Assembly (NCBI GenBank): GCA_944390745.1
Contig: CALXQK010000015.1
Location: 62,001 to 126,000, forward strand
DNA length: 64,000 bases
From: an uncultured Duodenibacillus sp.
GTDB lineage: Bacteria > Pseudomonadota > Gammaproteobacteria > Burkholderiales > Burkholderiaceae_F
Reading direction: 5' to 3'
The notes below the pieces were generated by a model. The model was given only the letters and a program-made list of their open reading frames with translations, was not told the DNA's origin and made no database searches. The position numbers were made by a program, and so were the translations under genes. This document shows, piece by piece, positions 19,989-27,470 of the stretch (positions within the stretch are counted from its first letter, which is position 1; every line of letters starts with the position of its first letter).

Positions 19989-21569
19989 ATGCAGCTGCTG
20001 CGCCGCGCCTTCTTTCTCTGCCTTGCCTGGCTCGCCCTTCTGGCGCCTGCCGCGGCCGCCCCCGTCACGGAGACCACGCCCGCGCGGGCGGCGGCGAGCA
20101 CAATCGCCGGCGACCCTGTGCCGCCGCCCGGGGCTGACGATGCCCAGGCCGCGCAGGCCGAGACGCGCGCGGCCGACGATCTTCCCGCCACCGAGGCCGA
20201 GGTTTCTCCGCCGGTGGACATCTGGGATCGCATCCGGCGCGGATTTGCCATGCCGCCCCTGGAAAACCGCCGCGTCGACGCGGCCCTGAGGCAGTACACG
20301 CGCAATCCGGCCAATACCGAGGCGGTGCTTGAGCGCGCCGGGCGCTATCTCTACCACATCGTCGAGGAGATCGAAAGACGGGGACTTCCCACCGAGCTTG
20401 CGCTGCTGCCCTTTGTTGAAAGCGCCTTCAAGCCTGAGGCGCTCTCGCACGCCAAGGCCGCAGGGCTGTGGCAGTTCATTCCGACGACGGGCAGCATCTT
20501 CTCGCTGCAGCAGAACTTCTGGAAGGACGAGCGCCGCGACGTGCTTGAAAGCACGCGCGCGGCCCTTGACTACCTCGGACAGCTTCACGACCAGTTCGGC
20601 GACTGGCAGCTCGCGCTGGCGGCCTACAACTGGGGCGAGGGCAGCGTTTCGCGCGCCATCCGCCGCAACAAGGCGCGCGGGCGGCCGACCAGCTACAGCA
20701 GTCTGCGCATGCCGCGCGAAACCGCCAACTACGTTCCTCGCCTGGAGGCCGTCAAGCGCATCGTGGCCGAGCCGGAAAAATACGGCATCACGCTTCCGGC
20801 CATTGAGAACGAACCGTACTTCGTGCGGATCACCAAGAGCCGCGACATCGACATGAAGACCGCAGCGGCCCTGGCCGAGCTCGACGAGGAGGAGTTTCGT
20901 CTGCTCAATCCCGGGTTCAACCTGCCCGTGATCGTCGCCAGCCACAACTCGAGCATTCTTCTGCCGCGCGAAAACGTCGAGATCTTCCTTGACAACCTCG
21001 CCAGCTGGATGGCCACCGGAAAACCCCTCTCGAGCTGGCTTCTCTACCACGTCAAGGACAAGGAGACCCTCGCCTCAATCGCCGAAAAGACCGGCATGAC
21101 CGAGGAGGAGCTGCGCCGCATCAACCGAATTCCCAAGGGGCGGCGCGTGCTTGCCGGATCCGTGCTTCTCGTCGACGCCAACGGGCGCATGGCTCCCGAA
21201 ATTGCGCTCGAGGAGATGAATGCGGGCGTCAAGCTTTCGGCGCCCGAAACGCGCCGCGTGGTCTACCGCGTGCGGCGCGGCGACACGATCTACGGCATTG
21301 CGCTAAAGTACGGCATTACACAGAGCTCCATTCGCAAGACCAACCGCCTGCGTTCCTCGCGGCTGCGCATCGGCCAGCGTCTGGTGCTCGTCATCCCGCC
21401 GCGCGCGCGACAGGCTGTCCCCACGGGCAAGAATGTGCATGTCGTGCGCCGCGGGGAGACGCTCTCGGCCATCGCGCGCCGCTACGCAACCACGGTTGCG
21501 AAGATCCGCGTCCTGAACAACCTGCGCTCGACGCGCATCTCCATTGGTCAACGGCTGAAAGTCCGGTAG
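19989..21569 (+). CDS. mltD: Membrane-bound lytic murein transglycosylase D
   Basis: This 526-residue protein begins with a hydrophobic signal segment. The SLT catalytic domain spans about residues 105-240, with ELALLPFVESAFKPEALSHAKAAGLWQFIPTTG; the catalytic Glu is in ESAF. Two LysM peptidoglycan-binding modules end the protein (VYRVRRGDTIYGIALKYGIT and VHVVRRGETLSAIARRYATT), preceded by a degenerate copy (YHVKDKETLASIAEKTGM). It cleaves glycan strands to 1,6-anhydro products during growth. I see no clear lipobox, so it may be secreted or held by its signal anchor. fabI follows 37 bases downstream. Confidence 0.93.
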   Translation: MQLLRRAFFLCLAWLALLAPAAAAPVTETTPARAAASTIAGDPVPPPGADDAQAAQAETRAADDLPATEAEVSPPVDIWDRIRRGFAMPPLENRRVDAALRQYTRNPANTEAVLERAGRYLYHIVEEIERRGLPTELALLPFVESAFKPEALSHAKAAGLWQFIPTTGSIFSLQQNFWKDERRDVLESTRAALDYLGQLHDQFGDWQLALAAYNWGEGSVSRAIRRNKARGRPTSYSSLRMPRETANYVPRLEAVKRIVAEPEKYGITLPAIENEPYFVRITKSRDIDMKTAAALAELDEEEFRLLNPGFNLPVIVASHNSSILLPRENVEIFLDNLASWMATGKPLSSWLLYHVKDKETLASIAEKTGMTEEELRRINRIPKGRRVLAGSVLLVDANGRMAPEIALEEMNAGVKLSAPETRRVVYRVRRGDTIYGIALKYGITQSSIRKTNRLRSSRLRIGQRLVLVIPPRARQAVPTGKNVHVVRRGETLSAIARRYATTVAKIRVLNNLRSTRISIGQRLKVR

Positions 21570-21606
21570 ACACACCACTCACAATAACAATAGGAAAGGC
21601 TTCATC

Positions 21607-22398
21607 ATGGGTTTCCTGCAAGGTAAAAAACTTCTCATCACCGGCGTTCTGTCGAACCGTTCGATCGCCTACGGCATTGCTCAGGCCTGCCACCGCGAGG
21701 GAGCTGAGCTCGCCTTCACCTACGTGGGCGAGCGCTTTCACGACCGCGTCTACGCTTTTGCTCAGGAGTTCGGCAGCGACATCTGCCTGGAGATGGACGT
21801 CTCGAGCGACGAGCAGATCGAAGCCGTGATGAATGCGCTGCGCGAGCGCTGGGGCTGTCTTGACGGCTTCGTACACTCGATCGGCTTTGCGCCGCGCCCC
21901 TGCATCTCGGGCGAGTTCCTCGACGGCCTCTCCCGGGAAGCCTTCAAGACCGCCATGGACATCTCGGCCTACTCCTATCCGGCGCTTGCCAAGGCCGCTC
22001 TTCCTCTGATGGAGGGCCGCAAGGGCTCCATGCTCGCCCTGACCTACATCGGCAGTGAGCGCACCGTTCCCAACTACAACACGATGGGCGTCTGCAAGGC
22101 CGCGCTTGAATCCGCCACGCGCTATCTCGCGGGCAACCTCGGCCCGAAGGGCATCCGCGTCAACGCCATCAGCTCGGGTCCCATCCGCACCCTTGCGGCC
22201 TCGGGCATCCAGGACTTCTCAAAGATTCTGAGCTACATGGACGCCAACGCCCCCCTGCGCCGCACGGTGACGATCGAGGAAGTCGGCAACACCGCCGCCT
22301 TCCTGCTCTCGGATCTGGCAAGCGGCATCACCGGCAACGTGGCCTACGTGGATGCGGGCTTTCACATCGTGGGCGTGAGCCCCGACGTGTCCGACTAA
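21607..22398 (+). CDS. fabI: Enoyl-[acyl-carrier-protein] reductase FabI (NADH)
   Basis: The 263-residue short-chain dehydrogenase has the FabI start (GFLQGKKLLITGVLSNRSIAYGIAQA). It has the catalytic Tyr-x6-Lys in NYNTMGVCKAALES near residue 155, with the second Tyr in LTYIGSE. It reduces enoyl-ACP in the last step of each fatty-acid elongation cycle. An AGGAAAGG-like ribosome site precedes the ATG. A large perfect hairpin follows the stop and separates it from the convergent fur gene. Confidence 0.97.
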   Translation: MGFLQGKKLLITGVLSNRSIAYGIAQACHREGAELAFTYVGERFHDRVYAFAQEFGSDICLEMDVSSDEQIEAVMNALRERWGCLDGFVHSIGFAPRPCISGEFLDGLSREAFKTAMDISAYSYPALAKAALPLMEGRKGSMLALTYIGSERTVPNYNTMGVCKAALESATRYLAGNLGPKGIRVNAISSGPIRTLAASGIQDFSKILSYMDANAPLRRTVTIEEVGNTAAFLLSDLASGITGNVAYVDAGFHIVGVSPDVSD

Positions 22399-22426
22399 GC
22401 CGCTTGACGTCGTCAGAATAAAACAA

Positions 22427-22466
22427 GGCTCAGGCCCCGGACGTTCATTCGTCCGGGGCCTGAGCT
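22427..22466. terminator. Perfect hairpin between convergent fabI and fur
   Basis: A stem of about 15-16 base pairs (CTCAGGCCCCGGACG and its complement) with a six-base loop lies between the two stops. A T-rich flank on the fur side (AAAACAA on the plus strand) makes it a good terminator for fur and a likely one for fabI. Confidence 0.75.
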
Positions 22467-22503
22467 GTTCAAGGGTGCGGTTCGAAAAAAAGACCGGGCG
22501 GGT

Positions 22504-23010
22504 TCAGCGCTGCTTGGCCTGCGCAAGCTTTCGGCGGCAGTCGGCGCAGATGCCGTACATCGACAGTGCGTGCCCCTCGAGCTCAAAGCCGAGTCTCTCG
22601 GCAATGCTCTTCTGGCGCTGCTCGATCTCCCGATCGACAAACTCCTCGACGCGTCCGCAGCGCGTGCAGACGATGTGGTCGTGATGCGCGCCGTCGTCGA
22701 TCTCATAGGTGGCGCGGTCGTTGCCGAAGTAATGGCGCACAATGAGTCCGGCCGCCTCAAACTGCGTGAGCACCCGGTAGACCGTCGCAAGCCCAATCTC
22801 TACATTTTCAGCCACGAGCTGCTTGTAGATGTCCTCGGCGCTCAGGTGGCGCTGCTGCTCGCCGCCCTGCGCCTTCTGAAAGATTTCCAGAATGCGCATG
22901 CGCGGCACCGTGGCCTTCAGTCCGGCGTTCTTGAGCTCCTGCTCGGGCACGTGCCCGGCGTTGGTCGCGACGGTGGTCTTGTCCACGAAAAATCTCCCGA
23001 TGTGCGCCAT
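22504..23010 (-). CDS. fur: Ferric uptake regulator Fur
   Basis: This 168-residue protein has the Fur order: winged-helix DNA-binding half (LKATVPRMRILEIFQ, LATVYRVLTQFEAAGLIVRH) and a metal-binding dimer half (HHDHIVCTRCGRVEEF and GICADCRRK, the two CxxC zinc pairs). It represses iron-uptake genes when loaded with Fe(II). E. coli Fur has 148 residues; the extra N-terminus here is about 20 residues if the ATG at 23010 is used. A GTG giving VPEQELKNAGLK is an alternative. It is divergent from bamE, with a possible Fur box between. Confidence 0.93.
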   Translation of the reverse strand: MAHIGRFFVDKTTVATNAGHVPEQELKNAGLKATVPRMRILEIFQKAQGGEQQRHLSAEDIYKQLVAENVEIGLATVYRVLTQFEAAGLIVRHYFGNDRATYEIDDGAHHDHIVCTRCGRVEEFVDREIEQRQKSIAERLGFELEGHALSMYGICADCRRKLAQAKQR

Positions 23011-23029
23011 GGCGGCGCTCTTTTCAAGC

Positions 23030-23048
23030 AATACCCATTATCATAACG
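23030..23048 (-). promoter_or_regulatory. Possible Fur box in the fur-bamE gap
   Basis: The minus strand reads CGTTATGATAATGGGTATT, which shares 12 of 19 bases with the classic 19-base Fur box, including the core ATGATAAT without mismatch. It lies about 20 bases ahead of the fur ATG, so autoregulation is plausible. Confidence 0.5.
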
Positions 23049-23114
23049 GGAACTCAACTCCCGCGGCTCGCCTCCTGTGGGCGAACTCGGCTCCGTCGCC
23101 ATAGCGTTTTTGCC

Positions 23115-23537
23115 ATGAACCTTCACTCTCTTGCGGTCTGCGCCGTGCTCGGCATCGCTGCCGCCGGCCTCTCGGGCTGCAACTTCAACAGCTACATCTA
23201 CCGCCCGGACGTTCACCAGGGCAACCTCATCACAGAAGAAATGCTCGGCCAGCTGCAGATCGGCATGACGAGCCAGCAGGTGCTCTTTCTGATGGGCGAG
23301 CCCCTGGTGCACAGCCAGTTTCACACCAACCGCTGGGACTACACCTACTACTCCAATCCCCGCTACGGCGCCGTGGAGAGCCGCCGGGTGACCCTCACCT
23401 TTGACGACGACGAAAAGCTCGTCTCGATCAAGAACGACCCGCTGCCGACGGAACAGCAGGCCGACGAGATCATCCTTGGCAAGGAAACCGACTTCAAGGC
23501 CGCGCCTCTGGTTCTGCCTGAAAAGGAGGAGGACTGA
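23115..23537 (+). CDS. bamE: Outer membrane assembly lipoprotein BamE (SmpA/OmlA)
   Basis: The 140-residue protein has a lipoprotein signal (lipobox LSGC, residues 19-22) and the BamE domain: [35 protein letters not shown] followed by WDYTYY. BamE belongs to the outer-membrane complex that inserts beta-barrel proteins. It is divergent from fur and ends 2 bases before dapB. The fur-bamE pair facing each other is a common proteobacterial arrangement. Confidence 0.95.
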   Translation: MNLHSLAVCAVLGIAAAGLSGCNFNSYIYRPDVHQGNLITEEMLGQLQIGMTSQQVLFLMGEPLVHSQFHTNRWDYTYYSNPRYGAVESRRVTLTFDDDEKLVSIKNDPLPTEQQADEIILGKETDFKAAPLVLPEKEED

Positions 23538-23539
23538 TC

Positions 23540-24331
23540 ATGCGCGTGGCGATCTCCGGCGCCAGCGGGCGCATGGGAAAAATGCTCATCGAGGCCGTGC
23601 TCAAGGCTGACGACATGCAGCTCGGCGCGGCGCTCGTGCCTGCGGGCGACCCCCTCGAGGGATCGGATGCAGGCGCGTTCATGGGCCAGAAGTCCTGCGT
23701 CGTCGTCTCAAGCAGCCTTGCGGCCCTTGAGGGGTGCGAGGCGCTCATCGACTTCACGCGGCCGGCCGGAACCCTTGAATATCTCGCCTTCTGCCGCGAA
23801 CACGGCATCGGCATGGTGATCGGCACCACCGGGTTCGACGCTGCGGGAAAGGCGGCCATTTCCGAGGCCGCGCGCAGCATCCCGATCGTCTTTGCCCCCA
23901 ACATGAGCGTCGGCGTCAACGCCGCCTTCAAGCTCATCGAGGTGGCGGCGCGGCTGCTGGCCGACTACGACTGCGAGATCGTTGAAATGCACCACAGGCA
24001 CAAGGTCGACGCCCCCTCGGGCACGGCGCTTGAAATGGGCCGGCGCGTCGCCGCCGCCCGCGGTGAAAGGTTCGAGGATGTCGCCGTGCTCTCGCGCGAG
24101 GGCCACACCGGAGAGCGCCGGCCGGGATCCATCGGCTTTGCCGCGCTGCGCGGCGGAGATGTTGTGGGCGACCACACGGTGATCTTTGCAAGCACGGGCG
24201 AGCGCATCGAGATCAGCCACAAGTCCGGTTCCCGCGCTGGCTACGCGCAGGGCTCGCTTGCCGCGGTCCGTTTCATTTTGAAAAACAATCACGGCCTCTT
24301 CAGCATGTCCGATGTACTCGGACTGCGCTAA
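23540..24331 (+). CDS. dapB: 4-hydroxy-tetrahydrodipicolinate reductase
   Basis: This 263-residue enzyme has the N-terminal NAD(P) motif [12 protein letters not shown] (residues 5-16) and the signature [16 protein letters not shown] near residue 155, in which the His and Lys act in catalysis. It reduces HTPA to tetrahydrodipicolinate on the way to lysine and to diaminopimelate for peptidoglycan. It starts 2 bases after bamE, so it is translated from the same message. Confidence 0.97.
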   Translation: MRVAISGASGRMGKMLIEAVLKADDMQLGAALVPAGDPLEGSDAGAFMGQKSCVVVSSSLAALEGCEALIDFTRPAGTLEYLAFCREHGIGMVIGTTGFDAAGKAAISEAARSIPIVFAPNMSVGVNAAFKLIEVAARLLADYDCEIVEMHHRHKVDAPSGTALEMGRRVAAARGERFEDVAVLSREGHTGERRPGSIGFAALRGGDVVGDHTVIFASTGERIEISHKSGSRAGYAQGSLAAVRFILKNNHGLFSMSDVLGLR

Positions 24332-24427
24332 CCTACCCCGTTCCGTTGCCGGCTGCGCCGCGGGCGCGGCCGGCAACGCAGGTTCGCAACTTTCTTTTTT
24401 TCCCTCTCGCTAGGAAGGATCAGCATC

Positions 24428-24628
24428 ATGAACGAACAACTCGACAAACTCGAAAGCTCCGTGGCGCGTCTCGTCGAAGCCTACAACGCGCTCAAGCAGG
24501 AAAATGAAAAGCTCAAGACCGAGCTCGCCGACAAGACGGCCGCCGTGGATCTGCTGCAGGAGGAGTCGCAGACCGTGCGCACCCGCATCGACGCGCTTGT
24601 GGCCTCGCTCAACCCCGAGAACGCCTGA
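24428..24628 (+). CDS. Small coiled-coil protein next to zapA (TIGR02449/ZapB-like)
   Basis: This 66-residue protein is almost one coiled coil (LDKLESSVARLVEAYNALKQ and onward, with heptad Leu/Val). A gene of this kind precedes zapA in many beta- and gammaproteobacteria. It resembles the TIGR02449 family and, in shape, ZapB. It may bridge ZapA or FtsZ filaments, but this has not been shown. An AAGGATCAG ribosome site sits 6 bases ahead. Confidence 0.8.
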   Translation: MNEQLDKLESSVARLVEAYNALKQENEKLKTELADKTAAVDLLQEESQTVRTRIDALVASLNPENA

Positions 24629-24707
24629 TTTTCCTTTTCGGCGCACTTGTTTATCCCCGGCCTGAGCTCTCGGGCCGAAACCTTGAATTCACCAGGAGTT
24701 CTCCAGC

Positions 24708-25001
24708 ATGCCTCGCCTTACGCTTTCCATCATGGGCCGCGACTACCCGTTTGACGTCTCCGATGAGGATGTCGAACCTCTGAAGGAGGCTGCCGAACTC
24801 ATCAACACCCGCGCCGCGCAGGTGCACACGGCCAACCGCGCGCTCACGAGCGAGCGCGTGGCGGTCATGGCCTCGCTTCAGATTGCCTTCGACTCGATCA
24901 CGGGCCGCCTGGGGCAGGTGCCGGTTGACGCCACCACGATCTCGCGCGTGGCCGCGCTGCGCATGAAGTGCGACGAGGCCCTCTCGCCCGCCCTGGACTG
25001 A
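24708..25001 (+). CDS. zapA: Cell division protein ZapA
   Basis: The 97-residue protein has the ZapA pattern: LTLSIMGRDYPFDVSDEDVEPLKEAAELINTR, then a helical region (ALTSERVAVMASLQIAFDSI). ZapA bundles FtsZ protofilaments at midcell. The small coiled-coil gene precedes it by 79 bases, and a stem-loop and the 6S RNA gene follow. Confidence 0.92.
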   Translation: MPRLTLSIMGRDYPFDVSDEDVEPLKEAAELINTRAAQVHTANRALTSERVAVMASLQIAFDSITGRLGQVPVDATTISRVAALRMKCDEALSPALD

Positions 25002-25056
25002 GCCCCGGCCGACAGGCGCGGCCTGCCGCGCAAAAAAAGACATGCATCAAACCGCT

Positions 25057-25082
25057 CCGGCTGCGCCTCAAAACGCAGCCGG
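25057..25082 (+). terminator. Stem-loop after zapA
   Basis: A 9-base-pair stem (CCGGCTGCG at 25057-25065 with CGCAGCCGG at 25074-25082) lies between zapA and the 6S RNA promoter. There is no T tract, so it may be weak or only an RNA end-protecting structure. Confidence 0.4.
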
Positions 25083-25087
25083 AACCG

Positions 25088-25093
25088 TATAAT
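25088..25093 (+). promoter_or_regulatory. -10 box of the 6S RNA promoter
   Basis: A perfect TATAAT lies 7 bases ahead of the predicted 5' end of the 6S RNA. The region at the -35 position is not close to consensus. Confidence 0.6.
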
Positions 25094-25100
25094 GACTGCA

Positions 25101-25274
25101 CCCTGTGATGTTTCATCCATGGCTCCAATGTTCCTAACCTATGCACTTCGTGCAAGGTCGCTCAGCCAGTGAGCCGATGGTGCATCGGGCACGCGTTTGC
25201 CCGATCCGGTTTCCGCTCCGGTCGCGACCACCCTGGACTTTCGGTCTAGGCAACGTAGCCAGAAACACACAGGG
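25101..25274 (+). ncRNA. ssrS: 6S RNA
   Basis: No protein fits the 386-base gap between zapA and the EVE protein gene, which is where 6S RNA lies in beta- and gammaproteobacteria. The transcript of about 174 bases folds as a long rod. The closing stem pairs CCCTGTG (25101-25107) with CACAGGG (25268-25274), then GTTTC (25110-25114) with GAAAC (25262-25266). The tip is a hairpin with ATCGGGCA and TGCCCGAT around a 6-base loop. This fits the family's open-complex mimic, which binds sigma-70 RNA polymerase in stationary phase. The assignment rests on position and fold. Confidence 0.78.
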
Positions 25275-25387
25275 ATTTTCTTTGCCCGCTCTCCGGCCCG
25301 GGTCATCAGCCTCTCGGCCTGCTGCCGACAGCCCTCCCGCGCCTGGATCACCCGCCATCGGCTTCTTTTTTCGGGAGTTCTCCTGTT
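25275..25387. other. Gap between 6S RNA and the EVE protein gene
   Basis: About 110 bases with no clear further element. Processing signals of the 6S RNA 3' end may lie here. Confidence 0.4.
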
Positions 25388-25852
25388 GTGAATTACTGGC
25401 TCATGAAGAGCGAACCGACGGAGTGCAGCTTTGAGGACGTTCTCTCACGCCCCGATCAGACCGTCGACTGGTTCGGCATCCGCAACTATCAGGCGCGCAA
25501 CTTCATGCGCGACCTCATGAAGCCCGGCGACGGCGTGCTCTTCTACCACTCCTCCTGCAAGAATCCCGGCATCGTGGGCATAGCCGAAATCGCCTCCGAG
25601 GCCTATCCCGACCGGCTGCAGTTTGATCCGGCAAGCGAGTACTACGATACGGCGAGCACCCCGCAAAAACCCCGCTGGCTTGCCGTCGACGTCAAGGCTC
25701 TGCGGGCCGTTCCGATCATCACGCTCGCCGAGCTCAGAAGCCATCCGCAGACGGCCGGCATGCGCGTTCTTGCGCGCGGCAACCGGCTGTCCATCACGCC
25801 GGTTGCGCAGGATGAATTTCGCTTCATCACTGAGGTTCTGGCTCCCGCCTGA
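25388..25852 (+). CDS. EVE domain-containing protein
   Basis: This 154-residue protein is a single EVE domain (PUA-like fold): MNYWLMKSEPTECSFEDV, WFGIRNYQARNFMRDLMKPGDGVLFYHSS and VGIAEIASEAYPD. EVE domains bind modified bases or RNA; the family's cell role is not settled. The start is a GTG at 25388. The gene follows 6S RNA, a conserved order. Thiamine genes come next on the same strand. Confidence 0.9.
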   Translation: MNYWLMKSEPTECSFEDVLSRPDQTVDWFGIRNYQARNFMRDLMKPGDGVLFYHSSCKNPGIVGIAEIASEAYPDRLQFDPASEYYDTASTPQKPRWLAVDVKALRAVPIITLAELRSHPQTAGMRVLARGNRLSITPVAQDEFRFITEVLAPA

Positions 25853-25920
25853 CGCCCCCTGACGGCGCGCATCCGCACCAACCTTCGTCTTTCCCCTCTG
25901 CAAGATTCAAACGACGCCCC

Positions 25921-26718
25921 ATGCCTCAATACGCCATCACCCCGCTTGATCCTGAAACCGCCGCCGCACATCTTTTCCACGTGCGCCAGGTCGCGCCCCT
26001 TGTGCACTGCATCACCAACGACGTGGTGCAGGAAATCACCGCCAACGTTCTGCTTGCGCTCGGCGCCTCGCCCGCCATGGTCATCGCCCCCGAGGAGGCA
26101 TCGCACTTTGCGGCCATCGCCTCGGCCGTCTCCATCAACGTGGGCACGCCGCGCCAGGATTCGCTCGTCTCGATGCATCTAGCGGCAAAGTCCGCGCGCG
26201 CCCACAACATTCCCTGGGTGCTCGACCCGGTGGCAGCCGGCGTTCTGCCCTGGCGCGACAAGCAGATCAACGGACTTCTGGCCCTCAAGCCCACCGCCAT
26301 CCGCGCAAACGCCTCTGAAATCCGTGCGCTTGCCGGAGTCGGCGCCGGCGGAAAGGGCGTCGACAGCACCGACTCGAGCGAATCGGCCGTCGACGCAGCC
26401 GTCATGCTCTCGCAGCGCACGGGCGCCGTCGTGTGCGTCACCGGCGCCGTCGACTACGTCACCGACGGCAGCAAGGTGCTCTCGGTCTCGGGCGGCTCGA
26501 AGAAAACCACCATGGTGGTGGGCACGGGCTGCTCGCTTTCGTCCATGGTCGCCGCCTACCTCGCACAGACCAAGCACCCGCTTGAGGCCGTCGCCTCGGC
26601 CTGCGCCCTGGCAAAGCTTGCCGCGCAGCAGGCCGCAGGCGTTGCAAGCGGCCCGGGAAGCTTCAAGGTGGCCTACATCGACGCCCTGCACCTCATCCAG
26701 GCCAAGGACTTCTACTGA
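25921..26718 (+). CDS. thiM: Hydroxyethylthiazole kinase
   Basis: The 265-residue protein has the ThiM pattern: VAPLVHCITNDVVQEITANVLLALGASPAM near residue 30, VLDPVAAGVLPWR, then the ATP and Mg region KKTTMVVGTGCSLSSMVAAYLA. The enzyme phosphorylates 4-methyl-5-(2-hydroxyethyl)thiazole for salvage into thiamine. Its stop overlaps the start of thiE (TGATG). No thiamine (TPP) riboswitch is seen in the 68 bases ahead of it. Confidence 0.95.
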   Translation: MPQYAITPLDPETAAAHLFHVRQVAPLVHCITNDVVQEITANVLLALGASPAMVIAPEEASHFAAIASAVSINVGTPRQDSLVSMHLAAKSARAHNIPWVLDPVAAGVLPWRDKQINGLLALKPTAIRANASEIRALAGVGAGGKGVDSTDSSESAVDAAVMLSQRTGAVVCVTGAVDYVTDGSKVLSVSGGSKKTTMVVGTGCSLSSMVAAYLAQTKHPLEAVASACALAKLAAQQAAGVASGPGSFKVAYIDALHLIQAKDFY

Positions 26719-27362
26719 TGCGCAACGTCAACCTGTCGCTGTACCTCGTGCTTGATCCCGACATGTGCGGCGGGGCGCAGGGCATGATCGACACCGCCCG
26801 CGCGGCCGCCCAAAACGGCGCCACGCTCGTGCAGCTGCGCGCCCCGCACTGGAAAAAGCGCGCCCTTGTGGAGTGCGGCCGGGCATTGAAGGCCGCGCTC
26901 GCCCCCCTCGGCGTGCCGCTCATCATCAACGATCACGCTGATGTGTGTCTGGCCTGCGACGCCGACGGCCTGCATGTGGGGCAGGAGGATCTCCCGGCGC
27001 CTGATGCGCGCCGCATCATCGGAGAGCACCGCATCCTGGGACTTTCCGTTTCCAACGCCCGTCAGCTTGCCGAGGTCGACCCCGCCCTGGTCGACCATCT
27101 CGGAATCGGCCCGATCTTTTCGACCGCCACCAAGACCGATGCCGCTGCGGAGCTCGGCATCGAGGGCTTTGCCGCCCTTGCCGCGCACAAGCCGTGTCCG
27201 GTCGTTGCCATCGGAAGCGTCAAGGCGCGCCTCGCGCAGCCGCTCATTGCCGCAGGCGCCGACGGCCTGGCCGTCGTCTCGGCCATCTGCGGCAGGCCCG
27301 ACCCGGGCGCAGCCGCCCGCGAGCTTGCCGAGGCCATTGAAGCGGCCCGGCGCGGCCTCTGA
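26718..27362 (+). CDS. thiE: Thiamine-phosphate synthase
   Basis: This 214-residue (beta/alpha)8 protein has MCGGAQGMIDTARAAAQNGATLVQLR, LIINDHADVCLACDADGLHVGQEDL and VDHLGIGPIFSTATK, the phosphate- and pyrimidine-binding loops of ThiE. It joins HMP pyrophosphate and thiazole phosphate to thiamine phosphate. It overlaps thiM by one base. Having thiM and thiE but no thiC or thiG nearby suggests a salvage unit. Confidence 0.95.
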   Translation: MRNVNLSLYLVLDPDMCGGAQGMIDTARAAAQNGATLVQLRAPHWKKRALVECGRALKAALAPLGVPLIINDHADVCLACDADGLHVGQEDLPAPDARRIIGEHRILGLSVSNARQLAEVDPALVDHLGIGPIFSTATKTDAAAELGIEGFAALAAHKPCPVVAIGSVKARLAQPLIAAGADGLAVVSAICGRPDPGAAARELAEAIEAARRGL

Positions 27363-27374
27363 TCTGAAGCCTCG

Positions 27375-27398
27375 GCAAAGCCGCTGCGGCGGCTTTGC
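27375..27398 (+). terminator. Hairpin after thiE
   Basis: A 10-base-pair stem (GCAAAGCCGC and complement) with a 4-base loop follows thiE by 12 bases. It has no T tract. It is probably the end of the thiM-thiE message. Confidence 0.45.
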
Positions 27399-27433
27399 GG
27401 CACCCTCCGGCCTTGCAGGGACGGACAAACCTC

Positions 27434-27439
27434 TAGAAT
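27434..27439 (+). promoter_or_regulatory. Possible -10 box for the DUF2868 gene
   Basis: TAGAAT lies 32 bases ahead of the ATG at 27471. A TTGCAG at 27413-27418 could be the -35 box but sits 15 bases away, which is short. Confidence 0.35.
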
Positions 27440-27470
27440 TGTCTTTCCAACGAAGGATGCGCAAACGATC

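Noticed and set aside
19701-21050. 449-codon frame on the minus strand opposite mltD
   Set aside because: It is antisense to a clear MltD with SLT and LysM domains; the amino acid mix is that of a GC-driven shadow.
25853-25920. TPP riboswitch ahead of thiM
   Set aside because: Only 68 bases are available and the CTGAGA core and other THI-element parts are missing.
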